Shown: positions 39,518-48,308 of the stretch, piece by piece
How positions within the stretch are numbered: position 1 is the first letter of the stretch
Layout: each line of letters starts with the position of its first letter
NCBI GenBank assembly: GCA_002633115.1
Contig: NWBJ01000062.1
Location: 68,387-124,491, forward strand
Length of the DNA stretch: 56,105 nt
Reading direction: 5' to 3'
DNA from: Muribaculaceae bacterium Zag1
GTDB taxonomy: Bacteria; Bacteroidota; Bacteroidia; Bacteroidales; Muribaculaceae
The notes under the pieces: model-generated
Database searches by the model: none
What the model saw: only the letters and a program-made list of their open reading frames with translations
What the model was told of the DNA's origin: nothing
Program-made: the position numbers and the translations under genes

Positions 39518-40462
39518 ATGAGCAAGAAAAAAGACATAACATTGCGTGCCTTCAACATTATGGTAGAGAACACAAATGTTACCTCTCCTACTGTTGAAAT
39601 CCTCCCTATGCTTAATAAGGTATTGGAGGATAGGAATACCACTTTAGCCAGATGTATGAGATTGAACGAACAAGACGAAGATCGAGATGTCTTGAGTTGG
39701 TTCAACCTTGAGAACAAAACCTATATGTTTGGTTTAATGCTTCGCATTATGCCAAATGTCAATGGTGCATTGATTGACAATGAAATGCTAAATCAAGACT
39801 CCATTAAGTTGGAGGACTTATCTACAAAAGACAATACACTTCATCGTCAAAAATGGCATTTCTATGTTGCCATTAATAACACCCATTTGGTTACTAATCT
39901 CCCTGGGACATTACAAATCTCGTTCTTCCAAACTTATCTGAACTGGCTGTTGGGTGAAATCCGCAATGAACAATATTTCGCCATTTCACCTGTGGTAAAA
40001 GAGCCAAAGGAATGTCCGCTATCAGAAATTAAAAGCATCGAGTTCAACTCGGGCAATCCCAAAGCTATAGAGACCAACCCACTTCCTATGAAAAGTCAAG
40101 TTGTCTCTATGATAAAAGCCCTGACCGGAGATATGCTTAAACATATTCTCGACAGTTCTGACGAATTTGACGATATTCAAAAGTCAGAATTAATCTCAGC
40201 AAGCCTGCTCTTGAAATTCAATAGAAAGCCAAAAAGCATGGATAAGGCCACCTATCAAAAATTAATGGGTGCCGTGGCTAAACATCTTTCCGATGATAAT
40301 GGTTTGATAATACGCGGAAAGAATGGTCAAAAGCTGACTGGCAAAGAGATCAAGGAAACCAAGAACGTTAGAATCGATTTGACAGAATCTGGCAATATCT
40401 CAGAGCCACAACTCCAACAAGAAATGGAAATATATCTTAAAGAACTTTCTACAAAAGAATGA
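39518..40462 (+). CDS. RexA-like exclusion protein
   Basis: The product is 314 residues, soluble (MSKKKDITLRAFNIMVENTN). Order of segments and several phrases parallel lambda RexA: an early KTYMFG strand, WHFYVAINNTHLV, then YFAISPVVKEPKECPLSEIK, a helix SQVVSMIKALTGDML, LLLKFNRKPKSMDKATYQKL, GLIIRGKNGQKLT and a short helical end. The next gene is a four-span membrane protein overlapping it by four bases, as rexA-rexB. Both lie downstream of the repressor on the lysogenic strand. Similarity is remote and judged by eye. Confidence 0.55.
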   Translation: MSKKKDITLRAFNIMVENTNVTSPTVEILPMLNKVLEDRNTTLARCMRLNEQDEDRDVLSWFNLENKTYMFGLMLRIMPNVNGALIDNEMLNQDSIKLEDLSTKDNTLHRQKWHFYVAINNTHLVTNLPGTLQISFFQTYLNWLLGEIRNEQYFAISPVVKEPKECPLSEIKSIEFNSGNPKAIETNPLPMKSQVVSMIKALTGDMLKHILDSSDEFDDIQKSELISASLLLKFNRKPKSMDKATYQKLMGAVAKHLSDDNGLIIRGKNGQKLTGKEIKETKNVRIDLTESGNISEPQLQQEMEIYLKELSTKE

Positions 40463-40914
40463 AAATCGTTTACAGAATAATATTAGCCGTTCTGGTATCC
40501 ATAGGGTTAAGCTCTATGGGTATCAATGGCTCTGTTGACATTCTGCAAACCTTATTCACAGTACTTGGAATCATATTTTCCATTGCAATGTGCCTTTTGG
40601 TGTCATTCAACTTATCACGCATTCTCAACCAGAATATTTATAAAAGACTAAGAAAATCCTTAGCCCATACAAGAGGTTATATTTTGGCAGATTTTACCAT
40701 CTGTGCAGGCGTGTTCGTAATCGCTTCTCTTGATGGCTTAAAAGATATGTCTATTCATTTGTTTTGGAAATTATCACTTTCCATTCCACTGACCGGAATC
40801 TGCATTATAGTGTCCTCTATATTATATGAGGCATACAACTTCAATAAAATTCGTCGCCTCCAAGAAAATATTGAAGAGCAGATTATAAAAGAGGACACCG
40901 CATCACTTAAATAA
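40459..40914 (+). CDS. RexB-like four-span membrane protein
   Basis: The product is 151 residues with four hydrophobic spans at about 5-22, 28-50, 73-91 and 97-118 (IILAVLVSIGLSSMGI; TLFTVLGIIFSIAMCLLVSF; GYILADFTICAGVFVIASL; LSLSIPLTGICIIVSSIL) and a charged C-terminal tail. Lambda RexB is 144 residues with four spans and forms a depolarising channel. ATG overlaps the RexA-like stop (ATGA). The function is inferred from topology, size and position. Confidence 0.55.
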   Translation: MKIVYRIILAVLVSIGLSSMGINGSVDILQTLFTVLGIIFSIAMCLLVSFNLSRILNQNIYKRLRKSLAHTRGYILADFTICAGVFVIASLDGLKDMSIHLFWKLSLSIPLTGICIIVSSILYEAYNFNKIRRLQENIEEQIIKEDTASLK

Positions 40915-40929
40915 TCAGTTCTTTCAAAC

Positions 40930-40940
40930 CAAGTCAAACC
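40930..40940 (+). promoter_or_regulatory. CAAGTCAAACC leader element, rightward
   Basis: This is an exact copy of the 11-mer on the opposite strand, 15 bases before the ATG at 40956. It shows that the motif follows gene direction rather than replication direction. Confidence 0.8.
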
Positions 40941-40955
40941 AATAAACCATAATCA

Positions 40956-41300
40956 ATGGAATATCAACTTGACCTAATGCCGATCGACACCCACAAGCAC
41001 ATCTTTGTGGGTGAGGAAAATGGTGCCATGGCTCGCAAGGCTCTCGCCCTCGATGATAAGGATGCCGACCCTCACACCTACGCCATCGCTCTGCCCGATG
41101 AAGTCACCGCTTTCAACACCTCATTCTACCTTGGCCTATTCTATACCAGCATCGAGAGATTAGGATTGAAGCCATTCGTGGCCAAATACAGATTATCGCT
41201 CTCAGCCATCGAATCAGATGAACTAAGAGAGATAATCAAGGAGAATGTCGAAAGATGCCGCCTCGATGCCATGATGGAATACAGTCTGAGACACGGCTGA
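40956..41300 (+). CDS. STAS-like (DUF4325) protein
   Basis: The product is 114 residues. The central YAIALPDEVTAFNTSFYLGL then FYTSIERLGLKPFVAKY matches the STAS-like DUF4325 pattern (small alpha/beta domain with the S-F-G-L helix start). Such domains bind partners, for example histidine kinases. It carries the early leader motif although it lies in the lysogenic arm. It is the last complete phage gene before the junction. Confidence 0.75.
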   Translation: MEYQLDLMPIDTHKHIFVGEENGAMARKALALDDKDADPHTYAIALPDEVTAFNTSFYLGLFYTSIERLGLKPFVAKYRLSLSAIESDELREIIKENVERCRLDAMMEYSLRHG

Positions 41301-41319
41301 GGCTCCACAATCCTCAGCC
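41295..41319 (+). terminator. Hairpin at end of lysogeny operon
   Basis: A perfect 8-bp stem (GGCTGAGG / CCTCAGCC, 9-base loop) begins in the last codons of the STAS-like gene. No T tract follows (GACACATTG), so termination would be weak. Confidence 0.45.
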
Positions 41320-41336
41320 GACACATTGAAAATTTG

Positions 41337-41347
41337 CAAGTCAAACC
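41337..41347 (+). promoter_or_regulatory. CAAGTCAAACC leader element at prophage edge
   Basis: This is an exact copy of the 11-mer, 18 bases before an ATG (41366) that is followed at once by CCC TAA. A normal leader and start codon thus head a gene that is missing. Confidence 0.75.
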
Positions 41348-41365
41348 AACAAAACTCATTCAGCC

Positions 41366-41418
41366 TATGCCCTAAGAATCGTTTCCCCGGAAGCGGTTTG
41401 TTGCGAAATCGTTTCCCC
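41366..41418. other. Probable right attachment junction (attR)
   Basis: The phage-type leader and ATG at 41366 are cut short (ATG CCC TAA), and host sequence begins. Two exact copies of AATCGTTTCCCC follow at 41377-41388 and 41407-41418, 30 bases apart. They could be the core or integrase arm sites. The left end of the prophage is not in the window, so the repeat pair cannot be matched to attL. Confidence 0.5.
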
Positions 41419-41498
41419 AAGCATTTTGCTTTGCACGACCTTTCTCTTAATGCTCAATGGAATAGACCCGTTTTGGCGATAGGGTATCTCCTTTTCTT

Positions 41499-41529
41499 TT
41501 TGTCCCTACAGATTTTTTTCGTACCTTTG
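41499..41529 (+). promoter_or_regulatory. Promoter of penicillin-binding protein gene
   Basis: TTTG (41499-41502), 19-base spacer and TACCTTTG (41522-41529) stand 25 bases before the ATG at 41555. It starts the host operon, so the prophage lies just upstream of it without breaking it. Confidence 0.75.
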
Positions 41530-41554
41530 CAGTTGAATTTCTTTATTTGGCAAG

Positions 41555-43948
41555 ATGAATCGCAACCCGCAAGATATGAATTCCGGATTCTCAATCGACA
41601 ACAATCCGGGCAAGCCAAAACGCTGGACCAAAATCCTCATCCGCTGGATGTGGGGACTGTTCGCTTTCGGCGTTGTGGCGTTCTTCGTGTTCTTCTGCTT
41701 GGTCTACAACGGAGCCATCGGCTATATGCCCGACATCGAGCAACTCAAGAACCCCCAGGACAAATTCGCCTCGACAATCTACACCAGCGATGGCGTGGAG
41801 ATGGGCCGCTATTTCCGCAACACCGGCAACCGCGCTTACGCTGACTACTCCGAGATATCGCAAAACGTTATCGACGCCCTAATCGCCACCGAGGATGTCC
41901 GCTTTATGGACCATTCCGGCATCGATGCCCGCGCCCTCGCCCGCGTTATCCTCAAGACACTGGTGATGCAGAACAAAAACGCTGGCGGTGGTTCGACCAT
42001 CACCCAGCAGCTCGCCAAGCAGTTGTACTCGCCCGAGAGCGAAGGCTTCTTGTCGCGCGCCCTGCAGAAACCCATCGAATGGATGATCGCGGTCAAGCTC
42101 GAGAAGCAATACTCAAAGGAGGAAATCCTGAAGATGTACCTCAACCAGTTCGACTTTCTCTACAACGCCGTAGGCATCAAGTCGGCCGCCAATGTGTATT
42201 TCGGCAAGGATGCCAAGGATCTCAATATCGAGGAGGCGGCCATGCTCGTGGGCATGGTCAAAAACCCCTCGTACTACAATCCTCGCCGCTACACCGAACG
42301 CACCTTGCAGCGCCGCAACGTAGTGCTCGAGCAGATGGAGAAGGCCGGATACATCACCCAAGTCGAACTCGACTCACTCTCCCAACTCCCCATTGTGCTC
42401 GACTACCACCCAGCCGACCACAAGGACGGCCTGGCGCCCTATTTCCGCGAGGAGCTGCGCCGCTTCCTCTTGGCCAAAAAGCCGGAGAGGAGCCGCTACC
42501 CGTCGTGGGACCAACAGAAATTTGTCGATGACTCAATCCTGTGGGAGAACAATGCCCTGTACGGCTGGGTCGAGAAGAATCCCAAGCTCGACGGCTCGAA
42601 ATGGGACATCTACAACGATGGCCTAAAGATCTACACCACCATCGATTCGCGCATGCAACAGCACGCCGAGGAGGCAGTGGTCGAGCACATGGCTGACCTG
42701 CAGCAGCGATTCTTCGCCGAGAAGGCCCGTTCGTCAAACGCTCCCTACAGCAGCACCCTCGACGCAAAGACACGCGAGCAGCTGATCAACAACGCCATAC
42801 GCCAGAGCGAGCGCCATCGCGTGGCTCGCGTGGCCGGACTGTCGCAAGAGGAGATTGACAAGCAATTCAACACGCCGGTCGAAATGACCGTCTTCAGTTA
42901 TGACGGTCCCATCGACACGGTGATGACCCCTCGCGACTCAATTCTCTACATCAAGCATTTCCTGCGCGCCGGCTTCCTGTCGATGGATCCGCGCAACGGA
43001 TACGTCAAGGCTTATGTGGGCGGTCCAAACTTCAAATTCTTCCAGTACGACATGGTATCGACCGGACGGCGCCAGGTGGGTTCGACCATTAAGCCGTTCC
43101 TCTACACCTTGGCTATGGAGGAGGGCATGACTCCTTGCACACAGTTCCGCAACACCCAGCCCACGCTATACGACCAGAACGGCCGAGCTTGGTCGCCCCG
43201 CAATGCCGGTTCGGCCCGCATCGGCGAGATGGTAGACCTGCGCTGGGCCCTAACCAACTCAAACAACTGGATATCCGCTCGCGTGATGGATGTGGTCAAG
43301 CCTCATAACTTGGTGCGCCTGATGCACAACATGGGCATTACCAACCAGCTGCCCTCAGTGATTTCGCTTTGCCTCGGACCAAGCGAAATCTCAGTCAAGG
43401 AGATGGTGACAGCCTATTCAGCCTACGCCAACTACGGCATGAAGGTTGAGCCGATGTTCGTGACCTCGATTGCCGACAACAACGGCACTGTGATTTCGAC
43501 ATTCTCCAACCCCAACGAAGAGGTAATCACCCAGCTCGCCTACTACAAGATGCTCTCTATTCTGCTCAACGTGGTTGACAGCGGTACCGGCAATCGCCTG
43601 CGCCGCGCCCCATTCAACATCACGGCTCAGATGGGCGGCAAGACCGGCACTACCAATGACAACAGCGATGGCTGGTTTATGGGCTTTACTCCCGAACTCG
43701 TGTCGGGCGTATGGGTTGGCGGCGACGAGCGCTCAATCCACTTCAACACCATGGCCAATGGCCAGGGAGCCTCGATGGCCCTGCCCATCTATGGCAAATA
43801 CATGACCAGCGTTTACAACGATCCAAATCTCAATTACGACCAAACAACCACATTTAACTTCCCTTCTGACATCGACCTATGCGGAGGCGACTTCTCGATA
43901 GTAGTGCCTCAAGAGGTAGAACAGAGCATGGAGGGAGCTTTCGACTGA
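41555..43948 (+). CDS. Class A penicillin-binding protein (PBP1A-type)
   Basis: The product is 797 residues. One N-terminal membrane span (~28-50) is followed by a GT51 glycosyltransferase with IATEDVRFMDHSGID (catalytic Glu) and GGGSTITQQLAKQLY, and a transpeptidase with the active serine in STIKPFLY, the SNN motif in TNSNNW, and KTGTT. It polymerises and cross-links peptidoglycan at the inner membrane. It is the first intact host gene after the prophage and heads a run of co-directional genes. Confidence 0.95.
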   Translation: MNRNPQDMNSGFSIDNNPGKPKRWTKILIRWMWGLFAFGVVAFFVFFCLVYNGAIGYMPDIEQLKNPQDKFASTIYTSDGVEMGRYFRNTGNRAYADYSEISQNVIDALIATEDVRFMDHSGIDARALARVILKTLVMQNKNAGGGSTITQQLAKQLYSPESEGFLSRALQKPIEWMIAVKLEKQYSKEEILKMYLNQFDFLYNAVGIKSAANVYFGKDAKDLNIEEAAMLVGMVKNPSYYNPRRYTERTLQRRNVVLEQMEKAGYITQVELDSLSQLPIVLDYHPADHKDGLAPYFREELRRFLLAKKPERSRYPSWDQQKFVDDSILWENNALYGWVEKNPKLDGSKWDIYNDGLKIYTTIDSRMQQHAEEAVVEHMADLQQRFFAEKARSSNAPYSSTLDAKTREQLINNAIRQSERHRVARVAGLSQEEIDKQFNTPVEMTVFSYDGPIDTVMTPRDSILYIKHFLRAGFLSMDPRNGYVKAYVGGPNFKFFQYDMVSTGRRQVGSTIKPFLYTLAMEEGMTPCTQFRNTQPTLYDQNGRAWSPRNAGSARIGEMVDLRWALTNSNNWISARVMDVVKPHNLVRLMHNMGITNQLPSVISLCLGPSEISVKEMVTAYSAYANYGMKVEPMFVTSIADNNGTVISTFSNPNEEVITQLAYYKMLSILLNVVDSGTGNRLRRAPFNITAQMGGKTGTTNDNSDGWFMGFTPELVSGVWVGGDERSIHFNTMANGQGASMALPIYGKYMTSVYNDPNLNYDQTTTFNFPSDIDLCGGDFSIVVPQEVEQSMEGAFD

Positions 43949-43952
43949 TTTT

Positions 43953-45779
43953 ATGACAGCTAAGAGAATCCTCACATACGCATCTTTGGCATTGCTGATG
44001 ATGGCTGGAGCCATTACAGCCAATGCCGATTCTCGCCACACTGTGAAGCGCGGCGAAACTATTTTCGGCATCGCTCACCGCTACGGAGTCACTCCCGATG
44101 CCATCATAGCAGTCAACCCCCAGGCTGCCAATGGCGTGAAGAAAGACATGGTGCTGATCATCCCCGACGGTGTCGAGGAGGAAACCACAGTGACCGAGAC
44201 CCCGGTGCAGCAAACCAAGGAAGAAAAGAAGAAGAAGAAAGAAAAGGAGAATAAGAAGAAAGGCGACCAAGCCGAGGTATCCGAGCCGGTTGTCACCACC
44301 CCGGTTGTCACCACTCCCGTGGTCACTACCCCGGTGCGCGAAACCGTTACCACGCCCAAGGAACAGGACAAGTCGGCCGAACAGTCGGCAGCTCAGCAGA
44401 GCCAGCGCCGCTTGATATCTTATCTCTCAAAGCCCGGCGACACCTTTGCCTCGATATCAGAGCGCACTGGGGTAAGCGAGGATACGCTGATCGAACTCAA
44501 TCCGTTTGTCGATCCTATACGCATACCCTCTGGCACCCAGATCCGCCTGAGCGATGAGGCCCCCTACGGCAACATCTATCCGGAATCGCAGCCCTCAGGC
44601 GATGACCAACCCTATACTATTCCCACCATCCCCACCCCGACCTCGCCTATCGATGGAGAATATTCTGACTACGACCCAGTATTGACCCCTGAGTATGACG
44701 CGGCCGAGCATCGCAATGTGATGCTCCTGCTCCCGTTTATGGCCGAGGAGAACACGCAATCGCGCAGCGCCAAGCAGTACGCTGACTTCTATCGTGGCTT
44801 CCTGCTTGCTGCCCAGCAGTTCAACAACTCCGGTCCCTACGATGTCGAGGTGATAGCATTAGACACCGAGGGCCAAACCTCAAAGATACAGTCGCAACTC
44901 GCCAATACCAGCGACCGCGACCTGGCCATAATCATCGCGCCCGAGGATGAGCGTCAGCTCGATGCCGTAATCGACGCCGCCACGCCCCAGGATGTGTATG
45001 TATTCAACATCTTCGACTTCAAAAGCGAGAAATACAAAACCAACCCTTATGTAATACAGGGCAACATCAGCCAGTCGCTGATGTACCAAAAGGCCATCCA
45101 AGCCTTGACTGCCCACTTTGAGGATTACATCCCCGTAATCCTCTCTCCCACCAACGCCAAAGAGGAGAAGGCACCCTTCATCGCCGCTGTGCGCCAGCAC
45201 TACACAGAGATGGGAGTCGAACCCATCGACATAGAATTTGATGATGCCCTCACCGAGCGCGATCTGGATGTGTTGGAGCCTGACCTCAAGTATGTCTTCC
45301 TCTACAAGTCGGGTTCGCAAAGCGCCTTCAACCGCGCTGCCCTCACCTTGCTCAACGTAATCTCTGAGGAGGGCTACAATGGTCGTTTTGGCGTGTTCGG
45401 TTATCCCGACTGGACAATGTTCCGCAACGAATCCTTGGCCCATCTGCATCAGCTCGGAGCCGTGATTTATTCGCGCTTCGACTTCGGAGCAGACAGTGCC
45501 GGTATGAGGGAACTGCAAGACAAATTCCAGCGCTGGTATGGCCAAGCCATGCTTGAGGCCTTCCCCTCGCAGGGAGCCCTCGGTTACGATGTCGGCGCAT
45601 TCTTGCTTAGCACCCTACAGCAAGGCTCATTCAAGGAGCAGCTTGAGGATGGAGCAGTGTTCCAGGGCGTACAGTCGACCTTCAACCTAGTTCAGGACAA
45701 TTCCAAGGGCTATGTCAACAATGCCCTCTACATAATCCAGTACCGTCCCGACGGTAGCTACACCGTTAAGGTATTATGA
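43953..45779 (+). CDS. LysM protein with periplasmic-binding-like domain
   Basis: The product is 608 residues. It has a signal peptide (residues 1-25), LysM 1 (HTVKRGETIFGIAHRYGVTP), a Lys/Glu-rich linker with a VVTTP repeat, LysM 2 (SKPGDTFASISERTGVSEDT), then a type 1 periplasmic-binding-like domain (NVMLLLPFMAEENTQSR, NNSGPYDVEVIALDTEG). It binds peptidoglycan in the periplasm. It lies five bases after the PBP gene and overlaps the barrel gene, so a cell-envelope operon is likely. Confidence 0.88.
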   Translation: MTAKRILTYASLALLMMAGAITANADSRHTVKRGETIFGIAHRYGVTPDAIIAVNPQAANGVKKDMVLIIPDGVEEETTVTETPVQQTKEEKKKKKEKENKKKGDQAEVSEPVVTTPVVTTPVVTTPVRETVTTPKEQDKSAEQSAAQQSQRRLISYLSKPGDTFASISERTGVSEDTLIELNPFVDPIRIPSGTQIRLSDEAPYGNIYPESQPSGDDQPYTIPTIPTPTSPIDGEYSDYDPVLTPEYDAAEHRNVMLLLPFMAEENTQSRSAKQYADFYRGFLLAAQQFNNSGPYDVEVIALDTEGQTSKIQSQLANTSDRDLAIIIAPEDERQLDAVIDAATPQDVYVFNIFDFKSEKYKTNPYVIQGNISQSLMYQKAIQALTAHFEDYIPVILSPTNAKEEKAPFIAAVRQHYTEMGVEPIDIEFDDALTERDLDVLEPDLKYVFLYKSGSQSAFNRAALTLLNVISEEGYNGRFGVFGYPDWTMFRNESLAHLHQLGAVIYSRFDFGADSAGMRELQDKFQRWYGQAMLEAFPSQGALGYDVGAFLLSTLQQGSFKEQLEDGAVFQGVQSTFNLVQDNSKGYVNNALYIIQYRPDGSYTVKVL

Positions 45780-46462
45780 TCAAGCGCCTCAGCATATTAT
45801 CCCTGTGCCTTGTGGCCCTGTGCATGCCCGTAAGGGCTGAGAAACACTACAAGCCTCACATCTCGATAGGCGCTCATGCCGGCACTGACATGTCCAAGAT
45901 GTCGTTCTCGCCCTCAGTAAAGCAAAAGTTTGAGAGCGGTATGTGCGGCGGCATCTCGATACGCTATGCCGAGGAGAGGCTGGTGGGCATCCTGGCCGAA
46001 CTCAACTTTGTGCAGCGCGGCTGGAAGGAGGACTTTGAGGATTCGCCTCTGGCCTATTCGCGCAAGCTCAACTATTTTGAGCTGCCCATCATGACGCACA
46101 TCTATTTCGGTCCGCCGAGGTTCAAATGCTTCTTCAACCTCGGCCCGGAATTTTGCTACATGATCTCAGAGAGCACCAAGGCAAACTTCGACTACACCAA
46201 CCCCACCGAGGCCGAAGGCTGGCCCACCAAGAGCCGAATGACCGAACAGCTCGTTGACCCTGTAAAGAACAAGTTCGACTACGGCATCTGCGCTGGCTTT
46301 GGCTGCGAGTTCTTCTTGACCCCGCGCAACTCGGCCTACATCGAGGGGCGCTATTACTACGGCTTGGGCAATATTTTCCCCTCGACCAAGGCCGACACCT
46401 TCAGCGCCTCGCGCAATATGACCATCTCTATTACCCTCGGTTACCACTTCAGAATAAAATAA
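45776..46462 (+). CDS. PorT-like outer-membrane beta-barrel protein
   Basis: The product is 228 residues. It has a signal peptide (MIKRLSILSLCLVALCMPVR|A), then alternating amphipathic strands (IRYAEERLVGILAELNFVQR, KLNYFELPIMTHIYF, KCFFNLGPEFCYM) ending ITLGYHFRIK with the aromatic-containing last strand of an eight-strand barrel. The ATG overlaps the LysM gene stop. PorT-type barrels occur in secretion or envelope contexts; the precise role is unknown. Confidence 0.8.
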   Translation: MIKRLSILSLCLVALCMPVRAEKHYKPHISIGAHAGTDMSKMSFSPSVKQKFESGMCGGISIRYAEERLVGILAELNFVQRGWKEDFEDSPLAYSRKLNYFELPIMTHIYFGPPRFKCFFNLGPEFCYMISESTKANFDYTNPTEAEGWPTKSRMTEQLVDPVKNKFDYGICAGFGCEFFLTPRNSAYIEGRYYYGLGNIFPSTKADTFSASRNMTISITLGYHFRIK

Positions 46463-46508
46463 ACTCAACGCGCTCTTAGTAACAACGACGCATAACACTC
46501 CAATAGGT

Positions 46509-48305
46509 ATGCAAAACATCAGAAACATAGCCATCATTGCCCACGTCGACCATGGCAAAACCACGCTGGTCGACAAGATGCTGCTTGCCGTACATCTGTT
46601 CCGCGACAACCAGGCCACCGGAGAACTCATACTTGACAATAACGACTTGGAGCGCGAACGAGGCATCACAATCCTCTCAAAAAACGTCTCCATCAACTAC
46701 AAGGATACCAAGATCAATATCATCGACACCCCGGGACACGCCGACTTTGGCGGTGAGGTTGAGCGAGTGCTCAACATGGCCGACGGCTGCCTGCTGCTGG
46801 TCGATGCATTCGAGGGCCCGATGCCGCAGACACGCTTCGTGCTGCAAAAAGCCATACAGATCGGCCTCAAGCCCGTGGTTGTGATCAACAAGGTTGATAA
46901 GCCCAATTGCCGTCCCGAGGAGGTGCAAGAAATGGTTTTCGACCTGATGTACAGCCTCGACGCCACCGAGGACCAGCTGAACTTCCCCACCGTATTCGGT
47001 TCGGCCAAGGAGGGATGGATGAGCGAGGACTGGACACAGCCCACCGACAACATCCAACCCCTGCTTGACGCTATCATAGAGCATATACCGGCCCCTACCA
47101 CTATCGAGGGCGACACTCAGATGCTCATCACCTCGCTCGACTTCTCAAACTACGTGGGCCGCATCGCTATCGGTCGCGTGCATCGCGGTGAGATACGCGA
47201 GGGCCAAGAGATTGCCCTGTGCAAACGCGACGGCTCAGTCTCAAAGCAGAAGATTAAGGAGCTGCACACCTTCGAGGGCATGGGACGCAAGCGCGTGCCA
47301 TCGGTCAAGAGCGGCGACATCTGCGCTCTGGTGGGCATCGATGGTTTTGAGATTGGCGACACCATCGCCGACATCAACAATCCCGAGCCGCTACCCCGCA
47401 TCGCCATCGACGAACCCACGATGTCGATGACATTTACCATCAACGACAGTCCATTCTTTGGCAAGGACGGCAAATACGTGACCTCGCGCCACATTGGCGA
47501 CCGCTTGATGCGCGAGCTTGACCGCAACCTGGCGCTGCGCGTCAGCAAGGCTGACCACGAGGATGTGTGGACAGTGAGCGGACGCGGCGTGCTGCACCTG
47601 TCGGTGCTGATCGAGACCATGCGCCGCGAGGGCTACGAGCTGCAAGTGGGGCAGCCCCAAGTAATCGTAAAAGAGATTGACGGAGTGAAATGCGAACCCG
47701 TCGAGCTCCTCACCATCAATACCACAGAGGAATACGCCTCAAAGATGATTGATATGGTGACGCGCCGCAAAGGCGAAATGATCTCGATGACGGCTCAGGG
47801 CGATAGGGTGCACATGGAGTTCTACATCCCATCGCGCGGCATCATAGGTCTGCGCAACAATGTGCTGACTGCCTCGGCTGGCGAGGCAATCATGGCTCAC
47901 CGTTTCCACGAATACCAACCCTGGAAGGGCGACATTGAGAGACGCACCAACGGTTCGCTCATCGCTATGGAGGGTGGCACAGCCTACGCCTACGCCATCG
48001 ACAAGCTCCAAGATCGTGGACGCTTCTTCATCTTCCCACAGGAGGAGGTTTATGCCGGCCAGGTGGTAGGCGAAAACGCAAAGGACAACGATATTGTAGT
48101 AAATGTGACCAAGTCGAAGAAACTGACCAATATGCGCGCCTCGGGCGCTGACGACAAGGCTCGCATCGTGCCTCCGATCGTGTTCAGCCTCGAGGAGGCC
48201 CTCGAATATATAAAAGAGGACGAATATGTCGAGGTTACGCCCCACCATATACGTCTGCGCAAAATCATTCTTGACGAAATCGAGCGCAAGCGCGCCAACA
48301 GATAG
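46509..48305 (+). CDS. typA: GTP-binding protein TypA/BipA
   Basis: The product is 598 residues of the expected family size. G1 is HVDHGKTTLVD, G2 RERGITI, G3 DTPGHADFGGE, G4 NKVDKP, and G5 GSAKEGW. Elongation-factor domains II, III and V follow, with a BipA-type C-terminal domain (GSLIAMEGGTAYAYAIDKLQ, DRGRFFIFP). It is a ribosome-associated translational GTPase involved in 50S assembly and stress response. The folP gene follows three bases later. Confidence 0.97.
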   Translation: MQNIRNIAIIAHVDHGKTTLVDKMLLAVHLFRDNQATGELILDNNDLERERGITILSKNVSINYKDTKINIIDTPGHADFGGEVERVLNMADGCLLLVDAFEGPMPQTRFVLQKAIQIGLKPVVVINKVDKPNCRPEEVQEMVFDLMYSLDATEDQLNFPTVFGSAKEGWMSEDWTQPTDNIQPLLDAIIEHIPAPTTIEGDTQMLITSLDFSNYVGRIAIGRVHRGEIREGQEIALCKRDGSVSKQKIKELHTFEGMGRKRVPSVKSGDICALVGIDGFEIGDTIADINNPEPLPRIAIDEPTMSMTFTINDSPFFGKDGKYVTSRHIGDRLMRELDRNLALRVSKADHEDVWTVSGRGVLHLSVLIETMRREGYELQVGQPQVIVKEIDGVKCEPVELLTINTTEEYASKMIDMVTRRKGEMISMTAQGDRVHMEFYIPSRGIIGLRNNVLTASAGEAIMAHRFHEYQPWKGDIERRTNGSLIAMEGGTAYAYAIDKLQDRGRFFIFPQEEVYAGQVVGENAKDNDIVVNVTKSKKLTNMRASGADDKARIVPPIVFSLEEALEYIKEDEYVEVTPHHIRLRKIILDEIERKRANR

Positions 48306-48308
48306 GGC

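Noticed and set aside
39518-40914. Kiwa (KwaA-KwaB) defence pair
   Set aside because: A four-span protein and a ~315-residue partner would fit by size, but gene order is reversed (membrane protein second) and I see no DUF4868 pattern. The RexA-RexB order and location fit better.
41366-41374. A genuine two-codon minigene (ATG CCC TAA)
   Set aside because: The full leader motif at the normal distance suggests a real gene start that was cut by integration rather than a purposeful minigene, although this cannot be excluded.
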